The notes under the pieces were generated by a model. That model saw only the letters and a list, made by a program, of their open reading frames with translations, was not told the DNA's origin and did no database searches. Both the position numbers and the translations under genes were made by a program. A DNA stretch of 64,000 nt, taken from the NCBI RefSeq assembly GCF_028737315.1, contig NZ_JAQZAO010000019.1:20859-84858 (forward strand), written 5' to 3'. The stretch is from Actinomycetospora lemnae (lineage in GTDB: Bacteria > Actinomycetota > Actinomycetes > Mycobacteriales > Pseudonocardiaceae). Positions 54,419 to 63,257 of the stretch are shown piece after piece; the stretch's first letter is position 1, and every line of letters begins with the position of its first letter.

Positions 54419-55174
54419 GTGGACATCGTGCGTCCCGTGCTGCCCGCAGCACCCGCAGCCCCCGCCCCGCGGGGGCGGCACCGCGCCCCGCGCCGTCCCG
54501 GCCGCCTCGGTCGGGCCACCCTCGCCGTCGTCGCGGCGGGAGCCCCCGTCGTCCCCGCCGCGCTCCTCGCCGCGCCGGCCGCCCACGCCGAGACCGACTG
54601 GGACGCCCTCGCCCAGTGCGAGAGCGGCGGCGACTGGGGCATCAACACCGGCAACGGCTTCGGCGGCGGCCTGCAGTTCACCGACTCCACCTGGCGCGCC
54701 TTCGGCGGCTCCGGCCAGCCGGAGGACGCCAGCCGCTCCGAGCAGATCCGCGTCGCCGAGCGGGTCAAGGCCGAGCAGGGCATGAACGCCTGGCCGACCT
54801 GCTCGCGCAAGACCGGCCAGACCGACGACTCGCCCAACAGCAGCGTGCCGTCCGCGGACGAGGAGTCGTCGAGCTCGCCGTCGGAGGACGACGCCGGCAG
54901 CGCGGGTCGCGACGCGGAGGACTCCGGGAGCGACGCCGAGAACGGCTCCGGGAGCGATGCCGGGAGCGATGCCGGGAGCGACTCCGGCTCCGAGACCCGC
55001 CAGGTCCGCGGCGCGACCCCGTCGGCGGGCAGCTACACCGTCCGGGCCGGGGACACGCTCAGCTCGATCGCCGCGTCACACGGGGCGAGCTGGCGCTCGA
55101 TCGCGCAGGCCAACGGCGACGTCCTCACCGACCCGAACATGATCTTCCCGGGTCAGACGCTGTCGATGGGCTGA
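54419..55174 (+). CDS. Resuscitation-promoting factor with LysM domain (rpf2)
   Basis: 251 residues. Same layout as rpf1: signal sequence ending AAPAAHAET, Rpf domain [20 protein letters not shown] (catalytic Glu), AWPTCSRK, acidic Ser/Asp/Gly repeat linker ([14 protein letters not shown], from 12-base DNA repeats at about 54950-54985), Lys[30 protein letters not shown]. The Rpf domain is nearly identical to rpf1, so the pair arose by duplication; the linkers have diverged. GTG at 54419 is chosen for GGAG upstream; GTG 54428 and 54437 are in frame. Confidence 0.92.
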   Translation: MDIVRPVLPAAPAAPAPRGRHRAPRRPGRLGRATLAVVAAGAPVVPAALLAAPAAHAETDWDALAQCESGGDWGINTGNGFGGGLQFTDSTWRAFGGSGQPEDASRSEQIRVAERVKAEQGMNAWPTCSRKTGQTDDSPNSSVPSADEESSSSPSEDDAGSAGRDAEDSGSDAENGSGSDAGSDAGSDSGSETRQVRGATPSAGSYTVRAGDTLSSIAASHGASWRSIAQANGDVLTDPNMIFPGQTLSMG

Positions 55175-55190
55175 CGCCAGACCCGGCGGC

Positions 55191-55667
55191 TCAGGGGCAG
55201 TTGACCCATTCCTCGGTACCGTCGGTGAACTCCTGGCGCTTCCACACCGGCAGCTCGCGCTTGACGGCGTCGACGAGCTCGCTGCAGGCGTCGAACGCCT
55301 CGCGGCGGTGCTCGCCGGCGACGGCGCAGGCCAGGGCGACGTCGCCGATCCCGAGCGGGCCGACGCGGTGGGTCACGGCGAGCGCCCGCACGCCGGGGAA
55401 CTGCCCGGCGACGTCCGCGGCGACCTTCGCGACGACGGCGGCGGCCGTGGGGTGACCCTCGTAGTCGAGGGCGGTCACCCCGCGGCCGTGGTCGTGGTCG
55501 CGCACGACGCCGGCGAACGTCACCACCGCGCCCGCGGCCGCGTCGTCGACCAGCGCGGCGTGCTCGGCGACGTCGAGGGGCTCCTCGGTGACGGTCGCGC
55601 GCAGCACGCGGGCGGTCTGCGACGGTGCCGTCGGGTCGGGCTCCGCTGCGCTTCGCGTCCCGCTCAC
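55191..55667 (-). CDS. moaE: Molybdopterin synthase catalytic subunit MoaE
   Basis: 158 residues. Transfers sulfur from MoaD to precursor Z. Seen: AAGAVVTFAGVVRDHDHGRGVTALDYEGHP, VTHRVGPLGIGDVALACAVAGEHRREAFDAC and LPVWKRQEF with the catalytic Lys pair. GTG start overlaps the mog stop (GTGA). No moaD or moaA is in the window. Confidence 0.92.
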   Translation of the reverse strand: MSGTRSAAEPDPTAPSQTARVLRATVTEEPLDVAEHAALVDDAAAGAVVTFAGVVRDHDHGRGVTALDYEGHPTAAAVVAKVAADVAGQFPGVRALAVTHRVGPLGIGDVALACAVAGEHRREAFDACSELVDAVKRELPVWKRQEFTDGTEEWVNCP

Positions 55668-56215
55668 TGGTGGTCCCCTCCCAGGATCTGGTCGACGGCG
55701 TGGGCCAGCACGGGCTCGAGCACGGCCAGGCCGTCGCGCACCCCGCCCGGGGAGCCGGGCAGGTTCACCACCAGGGTGCGCCTGGCCACCCCGGCCACGC
55801 CACGTGAGAGCACCGACGTCGGGACCTTGTCCGCCCCCGCACGCCGGATCGCGTCGGCGAGGCCCGGGACCTCGTAGTCGACGACCGCGCGGGTCGCCTC
55901 CGGGGTGGCGTCGGTGGGCGCGATGCCGGTGCCGCCGGTGGTGACGACGACGTGCGCGCCGTCGGCGACCGCCTCCCGCAGCGCCGCGGCCACCGGCTCG
56001 CCGTCGGGCACGACGACGGGGTCGGGCGTCGTGAAGCCCATCGCGCGCAGCCAGTCGACGATGATCGGCCCGCCGCGGTCGGTGTAGACGCCCGACGCCG
56101 CGCGGTTGGACGCGGTGACGACGCGGGCGCGCCGGGTGGGGTCGTTCGGGTCGGTCGGGTCGGCCGGGCCGGCCGGGCCGGCCGGCTCAGCGTCCGTCGG
56201 GGCGGGTCCAGACAC
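55664..56215 (-). CDS. mog: Molybdenum cofactor protein Mog/MoaB
   Basis: 183 residues. Adenylates molybdopterin before Mo insertion. Seen: [55 protein letters not shown] (GTGxxxxDxT active loop) and [18 protein letters not shown]. The N-terminus is a Pro/Asp-rich extension from GTG 56215. Overlaps moaC by 29 bases. Confidence 0.9.
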   Translation of the reverse strand: MSGPAPTDAEPAGPAGPADPTDPNDPTRRARVVTASNRAASGVYTDRGGPIIVDWLRAMGFTTPDPVVVPDGEPVAAALREAVADGAHVVVTTGGTGIAPTDATPEATRAVVDYEVPGLADAIRRAGADKVPTSVLSRGVAGVARRTLVVNLPGSPGGVRDGLAVLEPVLAHAVDQILGGDHQ

Positions 56216-56687
56216 CGGAGCGTCCCCCTTCCTTGCGCTCGAGGCGCACGCCGTCCAGCGTCGCCGCCGGGTCGAGGGCCTTGATCATGTCGTGCAGGGT
56301 CAGCCCGGCCACGGCCACCGCGGTCAGCGCCTCCATCTCCACGCCCGTGCGGTCGGCGCTGCGGGCCGTGGCGGTGATCGTGACGTGGTCGTCGGCGACG
56401 TCGAGGTCGACGGTGACGCCGGCCAGCGGGATCGGGTGGCACAGCGGCACGAGGTCCGGCGTGCGCTTGGCGCCCATGATGCCCGCGACCCGGGCCACGC
56501 CGAGCGCGTCGCCCTTGGGGACGGTGTCGTCGCGCAGCGCCGCGGTGACCTCGCGCGTCGTGCGCACGACGCCCGTCGCGGTCGCCGTGCGGCGCGTGAC
56601 CTCCTTGTCGCCCACGTCGACCATGCGCGCCGCGCCGGTCGCGTCGACGTGGGTCAGACCTCCAGGACCGGGACCGTGCTCACTCAT
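56187..56687 (-). CDS. moaC: Cyclic pyranopterin monophosphate synthase MoaC
   Basis: 166 residues. Forms cPMP from the MoaA product. Seen: [56 protein letters not shown] (active-site Lys and His), [28 protein letters not shown] at 56687; overlaps the malic enzyme gene by eight bases. Confidence 0.94.
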   Translation of the reverse strand: MSEHGPGPGGLTHVDATGAARMVDVGDKEVTRRTATATGVVRTTREVTAALRDDTVPKGDALGVARVAGIMGAKRTPDLVPLCHPIPLAGVTVDLDVADDHVTITATARSADRTGVEMEALTAVAVAGLTLHDMIKALDPAATLDGVRLERKEGGRSGVWTRPDGR

Positions 56688-58146
56688 CCGACGTCTCCAC
56701 GGCGCGCGCGGTCTCCTCCCCGAGGGCCAGGGCGTCGCCGACGTCGACCGGACCCGCGCCCTCCTCCCGGACGCGCTCGGCGACCTTGCGCACCGCCCCC
56801 GCGACGGCGGGGGCGACGGTGCTGTCGAAGACGCTCGGCACGATGAACAGCGGGTTGGGCTCGGCGACGACGTCGGCGATCGCCGCGGCGGCGGCCAGGA
56901 GCATCTCGTCGGTGATGCCCCGGGCGTGGGCGTCGAGCAGGCCCCGGAAGATGCCGGGGAAGGCCAGGACGTTGTTGATCTGGTTCGGGTAGTCGGAGCG
57001 TCCGGTGGCGACGACCTCGGCGTGGCGCTGGGCGATCGACGGGTCGATCTCGGGGTCCGGGTTGGCCAGCGCGAACACCACGGCCTTGTCGGCCATGCCG
57101 GCCACGTCGGCCTCGCGCAGCAGGTTCGGCGCCGAGACCCCGATGAAGACGTCGACGCCGGGCACCGCGTCGTGCAGGTCGCCCGTGCGGCGCTCGCGGT
57201 TGGTCTGCTCGGCGACCCACTCCAGGCTCGGGTGCAGGCCCGGGCGGTCGGGGTGGATGATCCCCTCGACGTCGACGGCGATGAGGTCCGCCGGCGCCAG
57301 CGGCAGCAGCAGGCGGATGATCGCCGAGCCCGCGGCGCCCACCCCGCAGACCACGATGCGGCAGTCGTTCATCTCCTTGCCGACGACCCGCAGCGCGTTG
57401 CGCAGCGCGGCGAGCACGACGACGGCGGTGCCGTGCTGGTCGTCGTGGAAGACGGGGATGTCGAGCGCCTCGCGCAGCCGCTCCTCGATCTCGAAGCAGG
57501 CCGGTGCCGCGATGTCCTCGAGGTTGATCCCGCCGTACACCGGCGCCAGCAGCTGCACGGTCCGGATGATCTCCTCGGTGTCCTGGGTGTCCAGGCACAC
57601 CGGCCACGCGTCCACGCCCGCGAAGCGCTTGAACAGCGCCGCCTTGCCCTCCATCACCGGCATCGCGGCCGCGGCGCCCAGGTTCCCGAGACCGAGCACG
57701 GCCGACCCGTCGGTGACGACCGCGACGGTGTTGCGCTTGATCGTCAGGCTCCGCGCGTCCTCGGGGCGCCGGGCGATCGCCTGGCAGACGCGGGCGACGC
57801 CGGGCGTGTAGGCGCGGGAGAGGTCCTCGCGGGTGCGCAGGCCGACCTTCGCGGTGACCTCGATCTTCCCGCCCAGGTGCACGAGGAACGTGCGGTCGGA
57901 GACGTTGCGGACCCGCACGCCGTCGAGGGCGTCGAGGGCGTCGGTGATCTGGTGGGTGTGCTCCTCGGAGAGGGCGTTGCAGCTGATGTCGACGATGATC
58001 GAGTCGGTGCGCGACTCGACGACGTCGAACGCCGTCATGACCCCGCCGACGCGTCCCACGGCCACGGCGAGGTCACCCGCGGCGGTCGCGCTCGCCGGCG
58101 CCTCCACGCGTGCCGTGATCGCGTAGCCCGGTCCGGGAACGGTCAT
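56680..58146 (-). CDS. NAD(P)-dependent malic enzyme with N-terminal ACT domain
   Basis: 488 residues. Converts malate to pyruvate and CO2. Residues about 1-85 form an ACT-like regulatory domain ([36 protein letters not shown]). The catalytic part has [85 protein letters not shown] (metal site) and [12 protein letters not shown] (nucleotide site). No phosphotransacetylase domain. Embedded by overlap between mocA and moaC, an odd place for a central enzyme. Confidence 0.93.
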   Translation of the reverse strand: MTVPGPGYAITARVEAPASATAAGDLAVAVGRVGGVMTAFDVVESRTDSIIVDISCNALSEEHTHQITDALDALDGVRVRNVSDRTFLVHLGGKIEVTAKVGLRTREDLSRAYTPGVARVCQAIARRPEDARSLTIKRNTVAVVTDGSAVLGLGNLGAAAAMPVMEGKAALFKRFAGVDAWPVCLDTQDTEEIIRTVQLLAPVYGGINLEDIAAPACFEIEERLREALDIPVFHDDQHGTAVVVLAALRNALRVVGKEMNDCRIVVCGVGAAGSAIIRLLLPLAPADLIAVDVEGIIHPDRPGLHPSLEWVAEQTNRERRTGDLHDAVPGVDVFIGVSAPNLLREADVAGMADKAVVFALANPDPEIDPSIAQRHAEVVATGRSDYPNQINNVLAFPGIFRGLLDAHARGITDEMLLAAAAAIADVVAEPNPLFIVPSVFDSTVAPAVAGAVRKVAERVREEGAGPVDVGDALALGEETARAVETSDE

Positions 58147-58742
58147 CGTCCCGCCTCCTCCCGTGAGGTCCACCGCTGCAGGTCGTCGGGGGTGTCGAGG
58201 TCGTCGGGCACCGCGACGTCACCGATCTCCACGGCCGCCACGTCGTCCCGGCCCCGCAGGAACCCCCGCGCACCGGCGTCGCCCGTGGCCGCCGCCCGCA
58301 CAGCCTCCCAGTGCGCCCGACCGAGCAGCACCGGGTGCCCGGCGCGCCCGGCGACCGCGCCGCGCGCGAGCACCTCGGGGCCGTCGGCGCGGGCCGCGAC
58401 GCGCGCCAGGGCCTCGCGACCGATGCCCGGGGTGTCGACGAGCGCGACGACCGCCGCCACCGCGTCCGTGCCGCTCAGGGCCTCCAGACCGGCACGCAGC
58501 GAGGCGGCCTGGCCCTCGGTGTCCCAGCCCGGCGCGGGCACCCAGGCGGTGCCGTCCGGGAGCAGCTCGGCGACCTCGGGCAGGCCCGCGCCCAGGACAA
58601 CGACGACCGGGTCGAGCCCGGCCCCGCGCAGCGCCCCCACCGCCCGGCGCACCAGCGGCTCCCCGTCGAGCTCGACGGCGGCCTTCGGCCGGCCCATCCG
58701 GCGCCCGCCGCCCGCGGCGAGCAGGAGGCCCGCGACCGTCAT
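58143..58742 (-). CDS. mocA: MobA/MocA-like molybdenum cofactor nucleotidyltransferase
   Basis: 199 residues. Would add CMP or GMP to molybdopterin for hydroxylases. Seen: [40 protein letters not shown] (nucleotide site, LAAGxxxRMGxPK), [14 protein letters not shown] acidic site (VALVDTP) and GHPVLLGR. The VDTPG loop in place of CDMP/ACDQP is typical of the CoxF/MocA-type group. ATGA overlap with the malic enzyme. Fits the CoxD/E/XdhC kit at 49-53 kb. Confidence 0.85.
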   Translation of the reverse strand: MTVAGLLLAAGGGRRMGRPKAAVELDGEPLVRRAVGALRGAGLDPVVVVLGAGLPEVAELLPDGTAWVPAPGWDTEGQAASLRAGLEALSGTDAVAAVVALVDTPGIGREALARVAARADGPEVLARGAVAGRAGHPVLLGRAHWEAVRAAATGDAGARGFLRGRDDVAAVEIGDVAVPDDLDTPDDLQRWTSREEAGR

Positions 58743-58797
58743 GATGGTCCGGCTCCCCTGTCGGCGTGCTGCGTCGACCGCTGCGCGTCCTGTCTGC

Positions 58798-59028
58798 TCA
58801 GCTGCTGCGGTTGATCTCGGTGACCGGGTGCTCGTACCCCAGCTGGTCGGCCGGCAGCGGGAACTGGGTCTCCCCGTACGGCGACGGCGAGCCCTGGGTC
58901 GGGGCCATCAGCTCGGTGATCGGGTGCCCGCCGTCGACCTCCGGCCACCAGGGGTCCTGGCGGGGCGTCTCCTGGGACTCCACGGCCCCCGCCCCCGACT
59001 GGTCCTCGCTCGCGCGGTGGTCGGCCAT
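58798..59028 (-). CDS. Small hypothetical protein with repeated HP-V/I-TE motif
   Basis: 76 residues, acidic and Pro/Gly/Ser-rich, no membrane helix. HPITEL (about residue 36) and HPVTEI (near the end) are two copies of one motif, separated by [19 protein letters not shown] at 59028 has GAGGAG nine bases upstream. It is divergent from the helicase-associated gene and lies near moaC-mog-moaE-rpf; this is the position of Rv0863 in M. tuberculosis as I recall that map, so it may be its counterpart. Function unknown. Confidence 0.65.
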   Translation of the reverse strand: MADHRASEDQSGAGAVESQETPRQDPWWPEVDGGHPITELMAPTQGSPSPYGETQFPLPADQLGYEHPVTEINRSS

Positions 59029-59132
59029 CTCGCTGGCTCCTCACTGGTGGTGCGTCGGGCCCGCCCGGGTCGTCCCCGGTCGACAGGGCCCCAGTCTGCC
59101 GCACCTCGGGGGTGCCCGCGGGAGAGCCCGAC

Positions 59133-59138
59133 TACCGT
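59133..59138 (+). promoter_or_regulatory. -10 box TACCGT, leaderless promoter of the 59146 gene
   Basis: TACCGT with seven bases to the ATG at 59146. It contains GGGAG in the gap, so either leaderless or very short-leadered. Confidence 0.42.
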
Positions 59139-59145
59139 GGGAGCG

Positions 59146-61509
59146 ATGTCCGGCCGGACCCTCCTGGAGCACCTGCGCGCCCAGGACGACGACACCCTCG
59201 GCGCGCTGCTGCGCGCCCGCCCGGACCTCGCCCTGCCCGCACCCGCCGACACCGGGGTGGTCGCCACGCGGGCGAGCGTGCGGATGTCGGTCGGCCGGGC
59301 GTGCGAGGACCTCGACGCGTTCACGCTGCAGGTGGTCGACGCGCTGCTCGTCGTGCGCGCCGACGAGGCGCCCGCGGCCGTCGGCGACGTGCTGGCGCTC
59401 CTCGGCCCCGACCGCGCCGACGCCGGGCACGCCGCCCTCGCCGACCTGCAGACCCGCGCCCTCGTCTGGCCCGACGGCTCGACCGTCGAGCCCACCCTGC
59501 CGCGCGCCGACGCCACGGCCACCACGGGGCTGCGCGCCGTGCCCGCGCTCCGCGAGGTGTCCGTGCGCTACCCCGGGGGGCTCGGCCGGCCCGCGCCGGA
59601 GTTCTCCGCCATCGCCACCGCCGACGACCCCGCGACGATCGTCGATGCGCTGCCCGCCGACGAGCGCGCCGTGGTCGACGCGCTGTCCGCGGACGGGCCG
59701 ATCGGGCGCAGCCGCGCGCAGGGTCCGGGTGCAGGGGAGCACGCCGACAGGGGGCCGGTCGGGCGCCTGCTCGCCGCGGGCCTGCTGCACCGCGTCGACT
59801 ACGAGACCGTCGAGCTCACCCGCGAGGCCGCGCTCGGCGCGCGCGGGGACCGCCCGCTCGGCGACGTCCCGCTCGCCGACCCCATGCCCGCGCCGCGCCA
59901 CCACCGGCCCGGCGACGTCGACGCCACCGCCGCCGGTGAGATCCTCGAGCTCACCCGGCGCGCGGAGGCCGTGCTGACGGCGTGGTCGGCGGCGCCGCCC
60001 GCGGTGCTGCGCTCGGGCGGCCTGGGCGTGCGCGACCTGCGGCGCGTGGCCCGCGACCTCGGGCTCACCGAGCAGGACGCGGCGCTGCTGGTCGAGGTGC
60101 TCGCCGGCGCGGGGCTCGTCGCCGTCTCCGAGGGTGCCGACGCGGCCTGGACGCCCACGGTCACCGTCGACCGCTGGCTCGCCTCCGGCCCCGACGTGCG
60201 GTGGGTGGCGCTGGCGCGCGGCTGGCTGGAGACCCCGCGGGCGCCGTCGCTGGTGGGCGAGCGCGACGTCGGCGACAAGCTCATCGGCCCGCTCTCCGAC
60301 GAGGCCCGCCGGCCCTGGGCGCCGGCGCTGCGTCGCCGCGTGCTCGACCGGCTCTGCGAGTTCGACGACGGCGACGGCCCGCCGAGCGCCGACGACCTCG
60401 TCGCCTCCCTGGCCTGGCGCGCACCGCGCAAGGGCGGGCGCCAGCGCGACGAGATGATCCGCACGGTGCTGCGCGAGGCGACGGCGATCGGGCTCGTCGC
60501 GCTCGACGCCGTCACGTCCGCGACCCGCGAGCTGCTCGTCCCCGTGCGCGGCCCCGGCGACGACCCGGACGCGGCCGCCGCGGCGGCGCTGCGCCGGGCG
60601 CTGCCCGACCCCGTGGACCACGTGCTCCTGCAGGCCGACCTCACCGCGGTCGCCCCCGGGCGCCTGGAGCCCGAGCTCGCCGCCGCGCTCGACCGCGTCG
60701 CCGACGTCGAGTCCGCGGGCGGCGCCACGGTGTACCGGATCAGCGAGGCCTCGGTGCGCCGCGCCCTCGACCTCGGGCAGACCGCCGCCGACCTGCACGA
60801 GCTGTTCGCCACCCGCTCGGCCACCCCGGTGCCCCAGGGCCTGACCTACCTCGTCGACGACGTCGCGCGCCGCCACGGGCGCCTGCGCGGCGGGGCGGCG
60901 GCGTCGTTCCTGCGCTCGGAGGACGAGGCCCTCGTCGCCGAGGTGCTCGCCCATCCCCAGGCGGAGCGCCTCGAGCTGCGGCGGATCGCGCCGACCGTGC
61001 TCGTCAGCCCACAGCCGCTGGTCGACGTGCTCGCGGCGCTGCGGGAGGCGGGCCTGTCACCGGTCGCCGAGGACGACGTCGGCGGCGTGCTCGACCTGCG
61101 TCCCCGCGGCCGGCGCACCCCGGCCCGCCGCCCCGAGCGGGCCGTCGGCACCGCCCCCACGCTCTCCGAGGACCAGATCACCGCGCTGGTCGCCCAGCTC
61201 CGCGCCGGCGACCGCGCCGCCACCGCCGCCCGGGGCCGCGTCACCGGCGCCGGATCGGGGCGCACCGCGGCGTCGGCCACCGTCGCCGTGCTCGCCGAGG
61301 CGGCACGGTCGGGACGCGCCGTGTGGATCGGCTACGTCGACGCCCACGGCACGGCGTCCCAGCGCGTCGTGCGCCCCCTGCGCGTGGGCGGCGGCGTGCT
61401 CGAGGGCGTCGAGGACGACGGCGAGACGAACGGCGCCACGGTCGGCGGGGCGCCGCTGTCGTTCGCACTGCACCGCATCACCTCGGTCAGCGTGCTCGCC
61501 GACCGCTGA
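59146..61509 (+). CDS. Helicase-associated domain protein (Rv0862c-like)
   Basis: 787 residues, mostly helical. [26 protein letters not shown] at the start, a DNA-binding-like winged region ([21 protein letters not shown]), and at the C-terminus the helicase C-terminal-associated block ([52 protein letters not shown]) followed by a WYL-like [25 protein letters not shown]. In mycobacteria the gene lies beside an XPB-type helicase. That helicase is not in this window. Probably a nucleic-acid binding partner; exact role unknown. Confidence 0.82.
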   Translation: MSGRTLLEHLRAQDDDTLGALLRARPDLALPAPADTGVVATRASVRMSVGRACEDLDAFTLQVVDALLVVRADEAPAAVGDVLALLGPDRADAGHAALADLQTRALVWPDGSTVEPTLPRADATATTGLRAVPALREVSVRYPGGLGRPAPEFSAIATADDPATIVDALPADERAVVDALSADGPIGRSRAQGPGAGEHADRGPVGRLLAAGLLHRVDYETVELTREAALGARGDRPLGDVPLADPMPAPRHHRPGDVDATAAGEILELTRRAEAVLTAWSAAPPAVLRSGGLGVRDLRRVARDLGLTEQDAALLVEVLAGAGLVAVSEGADAAWTPTVTVDRWLASGPDVRWVALARGWLETPRAPSLVGERDVGDKLIGPLSDEARRPWAPALRRRVLDRLCEFDDGDGPPSADDLVASLAWRAPRKGGRQRDEMIRTVLREATAIGLVALDAVTSATRELLVPVRGPGDDPDAAAAAALRRALPDPVDHVLLQADLTAVAPGRLEPELAAALDRVADVESAGGATVYRISEASVRRALDLGQTAADLHELFATRSATPVPQGLTYLVDDVARRHGRLRGGAAASFLRSEDEALVAEVLAHPQAERLELRRIAPTVLVSPQPLVDVLAALREAGLSPVAEDDVGGVLDLRPRGRRTPARRPERAVGTAPTLSEDQITALVAQLRAGDRAATAARGRVTGAGSGRTAASATVAVLAEAARSGRAVWIGYVDAHGTASQRVVRPLRVGGGVLEGVEDDGETNGATVGGAPLSFALHRITSVSVLADR

Positions 61510-61523
61510 CGCGGCGTCGGGGG

Positions 61524-62129
61524 TCAGGCCCGGGCGCCGACCGCCCAGACCTGCATCGCGTGCTCCACCAGCGCGATGAGCGCCTGCTTCGTCGACTCCC
61601 GGTCGCGGGCGTCGACGGTCAGGATCGGCACCGACGGGTCGATGGCCAGCGCCTCGCGCACGTCCTCGAGGTCGTGGCGCAGGATGCCGTCGAAGCAGTT
61701 GACGCCGAGCACGTAGGGCAGCCGCCGGTCCTCGAAGAAGTCGACCGCGGCGAAGCAGTCGGCGAGGCGCCGGGTGTCGGCCAGCACGACCGCGCCGATG
61801 GCGCCGCGCACGAGGTCGTCCCACATGAACCAGAACCGGTCCTGCCCGGGCGTGCCGAACAGGTAGAGGATCAGGTCGGAGTCGAGCGAGACGCGGCCGA
61901 AGTCCATGGCCACCGTGGTCGTGCGCTTGTTCGGCACGGCCGACAGGTCGTCCACGCCCGAGCTGGCGTCGGTCATGACGGCCTCGGTCGTCAGCGGGTC
62001 GATCTCGGAGACCGAGCCCACGAACGTCGTCTTGCCGACCCCGAACCCCCCGGCCACGACGATCTTGGCCGACGTGGTGGTCGGGACCGGCTCGGCCGCG
62101 ACCGCTGCGTCAGAGCCGTCGAAGTCCAC
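61524..62129 (-). CDS. cvnD: Conservon GTP-binding protein CvnD
   Basis: 201 residues. Small Ras-like GTPase of the actinobacterial conservon. KIVVAGGFGVGKTTFVGSVSEIDP (P-loop), FGTPGQDRFWFMWDDLVRGAIGAVVLADTRRLADCF (switch II region with Gln) and GVNCFDG in place of NKxD. Overlaps cvnC by 20 bases. Confidence 0.93.
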   Translation of the reverse strand: MDFDGSDAAVAAEPVPTTTSAKIVVAGGFGVGKTTFVGSVSEIDPLTTEAVMTDASSGVDDLSAVPNKRTTTVAMDFGRVSLDSDLILYLFGTPGQDRFWFMWDDLVRGAIGAVVLADTRRLADCFAAVDFFEDRRLPYVLGVNCFDGILRHDLEDVREALAIDPSVPILTVDARDRESTKQALIALVEHAMQVWAVGARA

Positions 62130-62811
62130 TCAACACCCTTTCCATCAACGCCAGGTCCGGGACGTCGCCCGAGGTCGAGGCGGTCTGGTGCACCACGACG
62201 GTGCCCTGCGAGGCCATGTCGCCGATGAGCACCCGGGCCACGCCGAGCGGGATCGACATCATCGCCGCCACCTCCGCGACCGATCGGGGCTCGCGGCACA
62301 GCTCGGCCACGGCACGGTGCTCGTACCGGGGGATCCGCGACGGGTCGCGGCCCGCCTGGCCGACCGAGACCAGGGTCTCGACGGCGAGGTCGTAGACCGG
62401 GCGGGTCCGTCCGCCGGTCCAGGCGTAGGGACGCACGATCGCGACGTCCTCGGCGCGCTCGCCCGGCGGCTCGGGGTCGGGCAGCTCGTGCCGCGGTGGG
62501 CCCGGCTGCGGGACACCGTACGGCGCGGTCTGCGGCTCGCCCCCGGGCAGGGCGTGGGCCCCGTCGGGACCCCCGGCCACGCCCTCGCCGTAGAGGTAGC
62601 CGTCGGGGGCGACGGTGCCGCCGGTCGGCGCGCCGGGGACGACGTCGGCGTCGTCCCCGTGCCCGGTCGGCGCGGCCTCCGGCGGCGTCTCCTCGGGCTC
62701 GGCGGCACGCCGTCGCCGGAAGAGCCCGCGGCGTTCACCGCGGGCCTTCGGCGGCGGCCCGCTGATCCCGTTGAGGACGTCGGCGAAGGACTCGCCGCGG
62801 TTGTCGCTCAC
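62110..62811 (-). CDS. cvnC: Conservon DUF742 protein CvnC
   Basis: 233 residues. The long Pro/Gly/Glu-rich N-terminal half is longer than usual. The DUF742 winged-helix-like C-terminal half reads VRPYAWTGGRTRPVYDLAVETLVSVGQ, EHRAVAELCREPRSVAEVAAMMSIPLGVARVLIGDMASQGTVVVHQ, DLALMERVLSGLRRL. Partner of CvnA/B/D in a membrane-linked signalling complex. Confidence 0.93.
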   Translation of the reverse strand: MSDNRGESFADVLNGISGPPPKARGERRGLFRRRRAAEPEETPPEAAPTGHGDDADVVPGAPTGGTVAPDGYLYGEGVAGGPDGAHALPGGEPQTAPYGVPQPGPPRHELPDPEPPGERAEDVAIVRPYAWTGGRTRPVYDLAVETLVSVGQAGRDPSRIPRYEHRAVAELCREPRSVAEVAAMMSIPLGVARVLIGDMASQGTVVVHQTASTSGDVPDLALMERVLSGLRRL

Positions 62812-62834
62812 CGGTCGTCACCCCCTCGACACGG

Positions 62835-63257
62835 TCATCGCACCGCTGACCCCTGCAGCTCGGCGCGGAGCTCGGGGGTCAGCAGCTGCCCGACGCGGTC
62901 GACCAGCAGGGTCATCTCGTAGCCGACCAGCCCGATGTCGCAGTTCGGGGCGGCCAGCGTCGCGAGGCACGACCCGTCGCTGATGGACATGAGCAGCACG
63001 ATCCCCCGCTCCATCTCGACCACGGTCTGGACGACCTCGCCCGCCTCGAAGCAGCGCGCCGCGCCCTGCGTGAGGCTGATGAGGCCGGACGCCACCGCGG
63101 CCAGCTGGTCCGCCCGGTCGCGCGGCAGCCGGTTGGACGCCGTGAGCAGCAGCCCGTCGGCCGACACGACGACCGCGTGCGCCACCCCCGGCACCCGCTC
63201 GGCGAAGTTCGAGACCAACCAGCCGAAGCGGCTCGGCTGCGACTGGGCTCCGGTCAC
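62835..63257 (-). CDS. cvnB: Conservon roadblock/LC7 protein CvnB
   Basis: 140 residues. Roadblock fold: [92 protein letters not shown]. Probably acts on the nucleotide state of CvnD. The GTG overlaps the cvnA stop (GTGA). Confidence 0.93.
   Translation of the reverse strand: MTGAQSQPSRFGWLVSNFAERVPGVAHAVVVSADGLLLTASNRLPRDRADQLAAVASGLISLTQGAARCFEAGEVVQTVVEMERGIVLLMSISDGSCLATLAAPNCDIGLVGYEMTLLVDRVGQLLTPELRAELQGSAVR

Noticed and set aside
56233..59145. 5' extension of the helicase-associated frame over the moa and malic enzyme genes.
   Set aside because: The extension is antisense to moaC, malic enzyme and mocA, which have full family motifs. The ATG at 59146 has a promoter box just before it.
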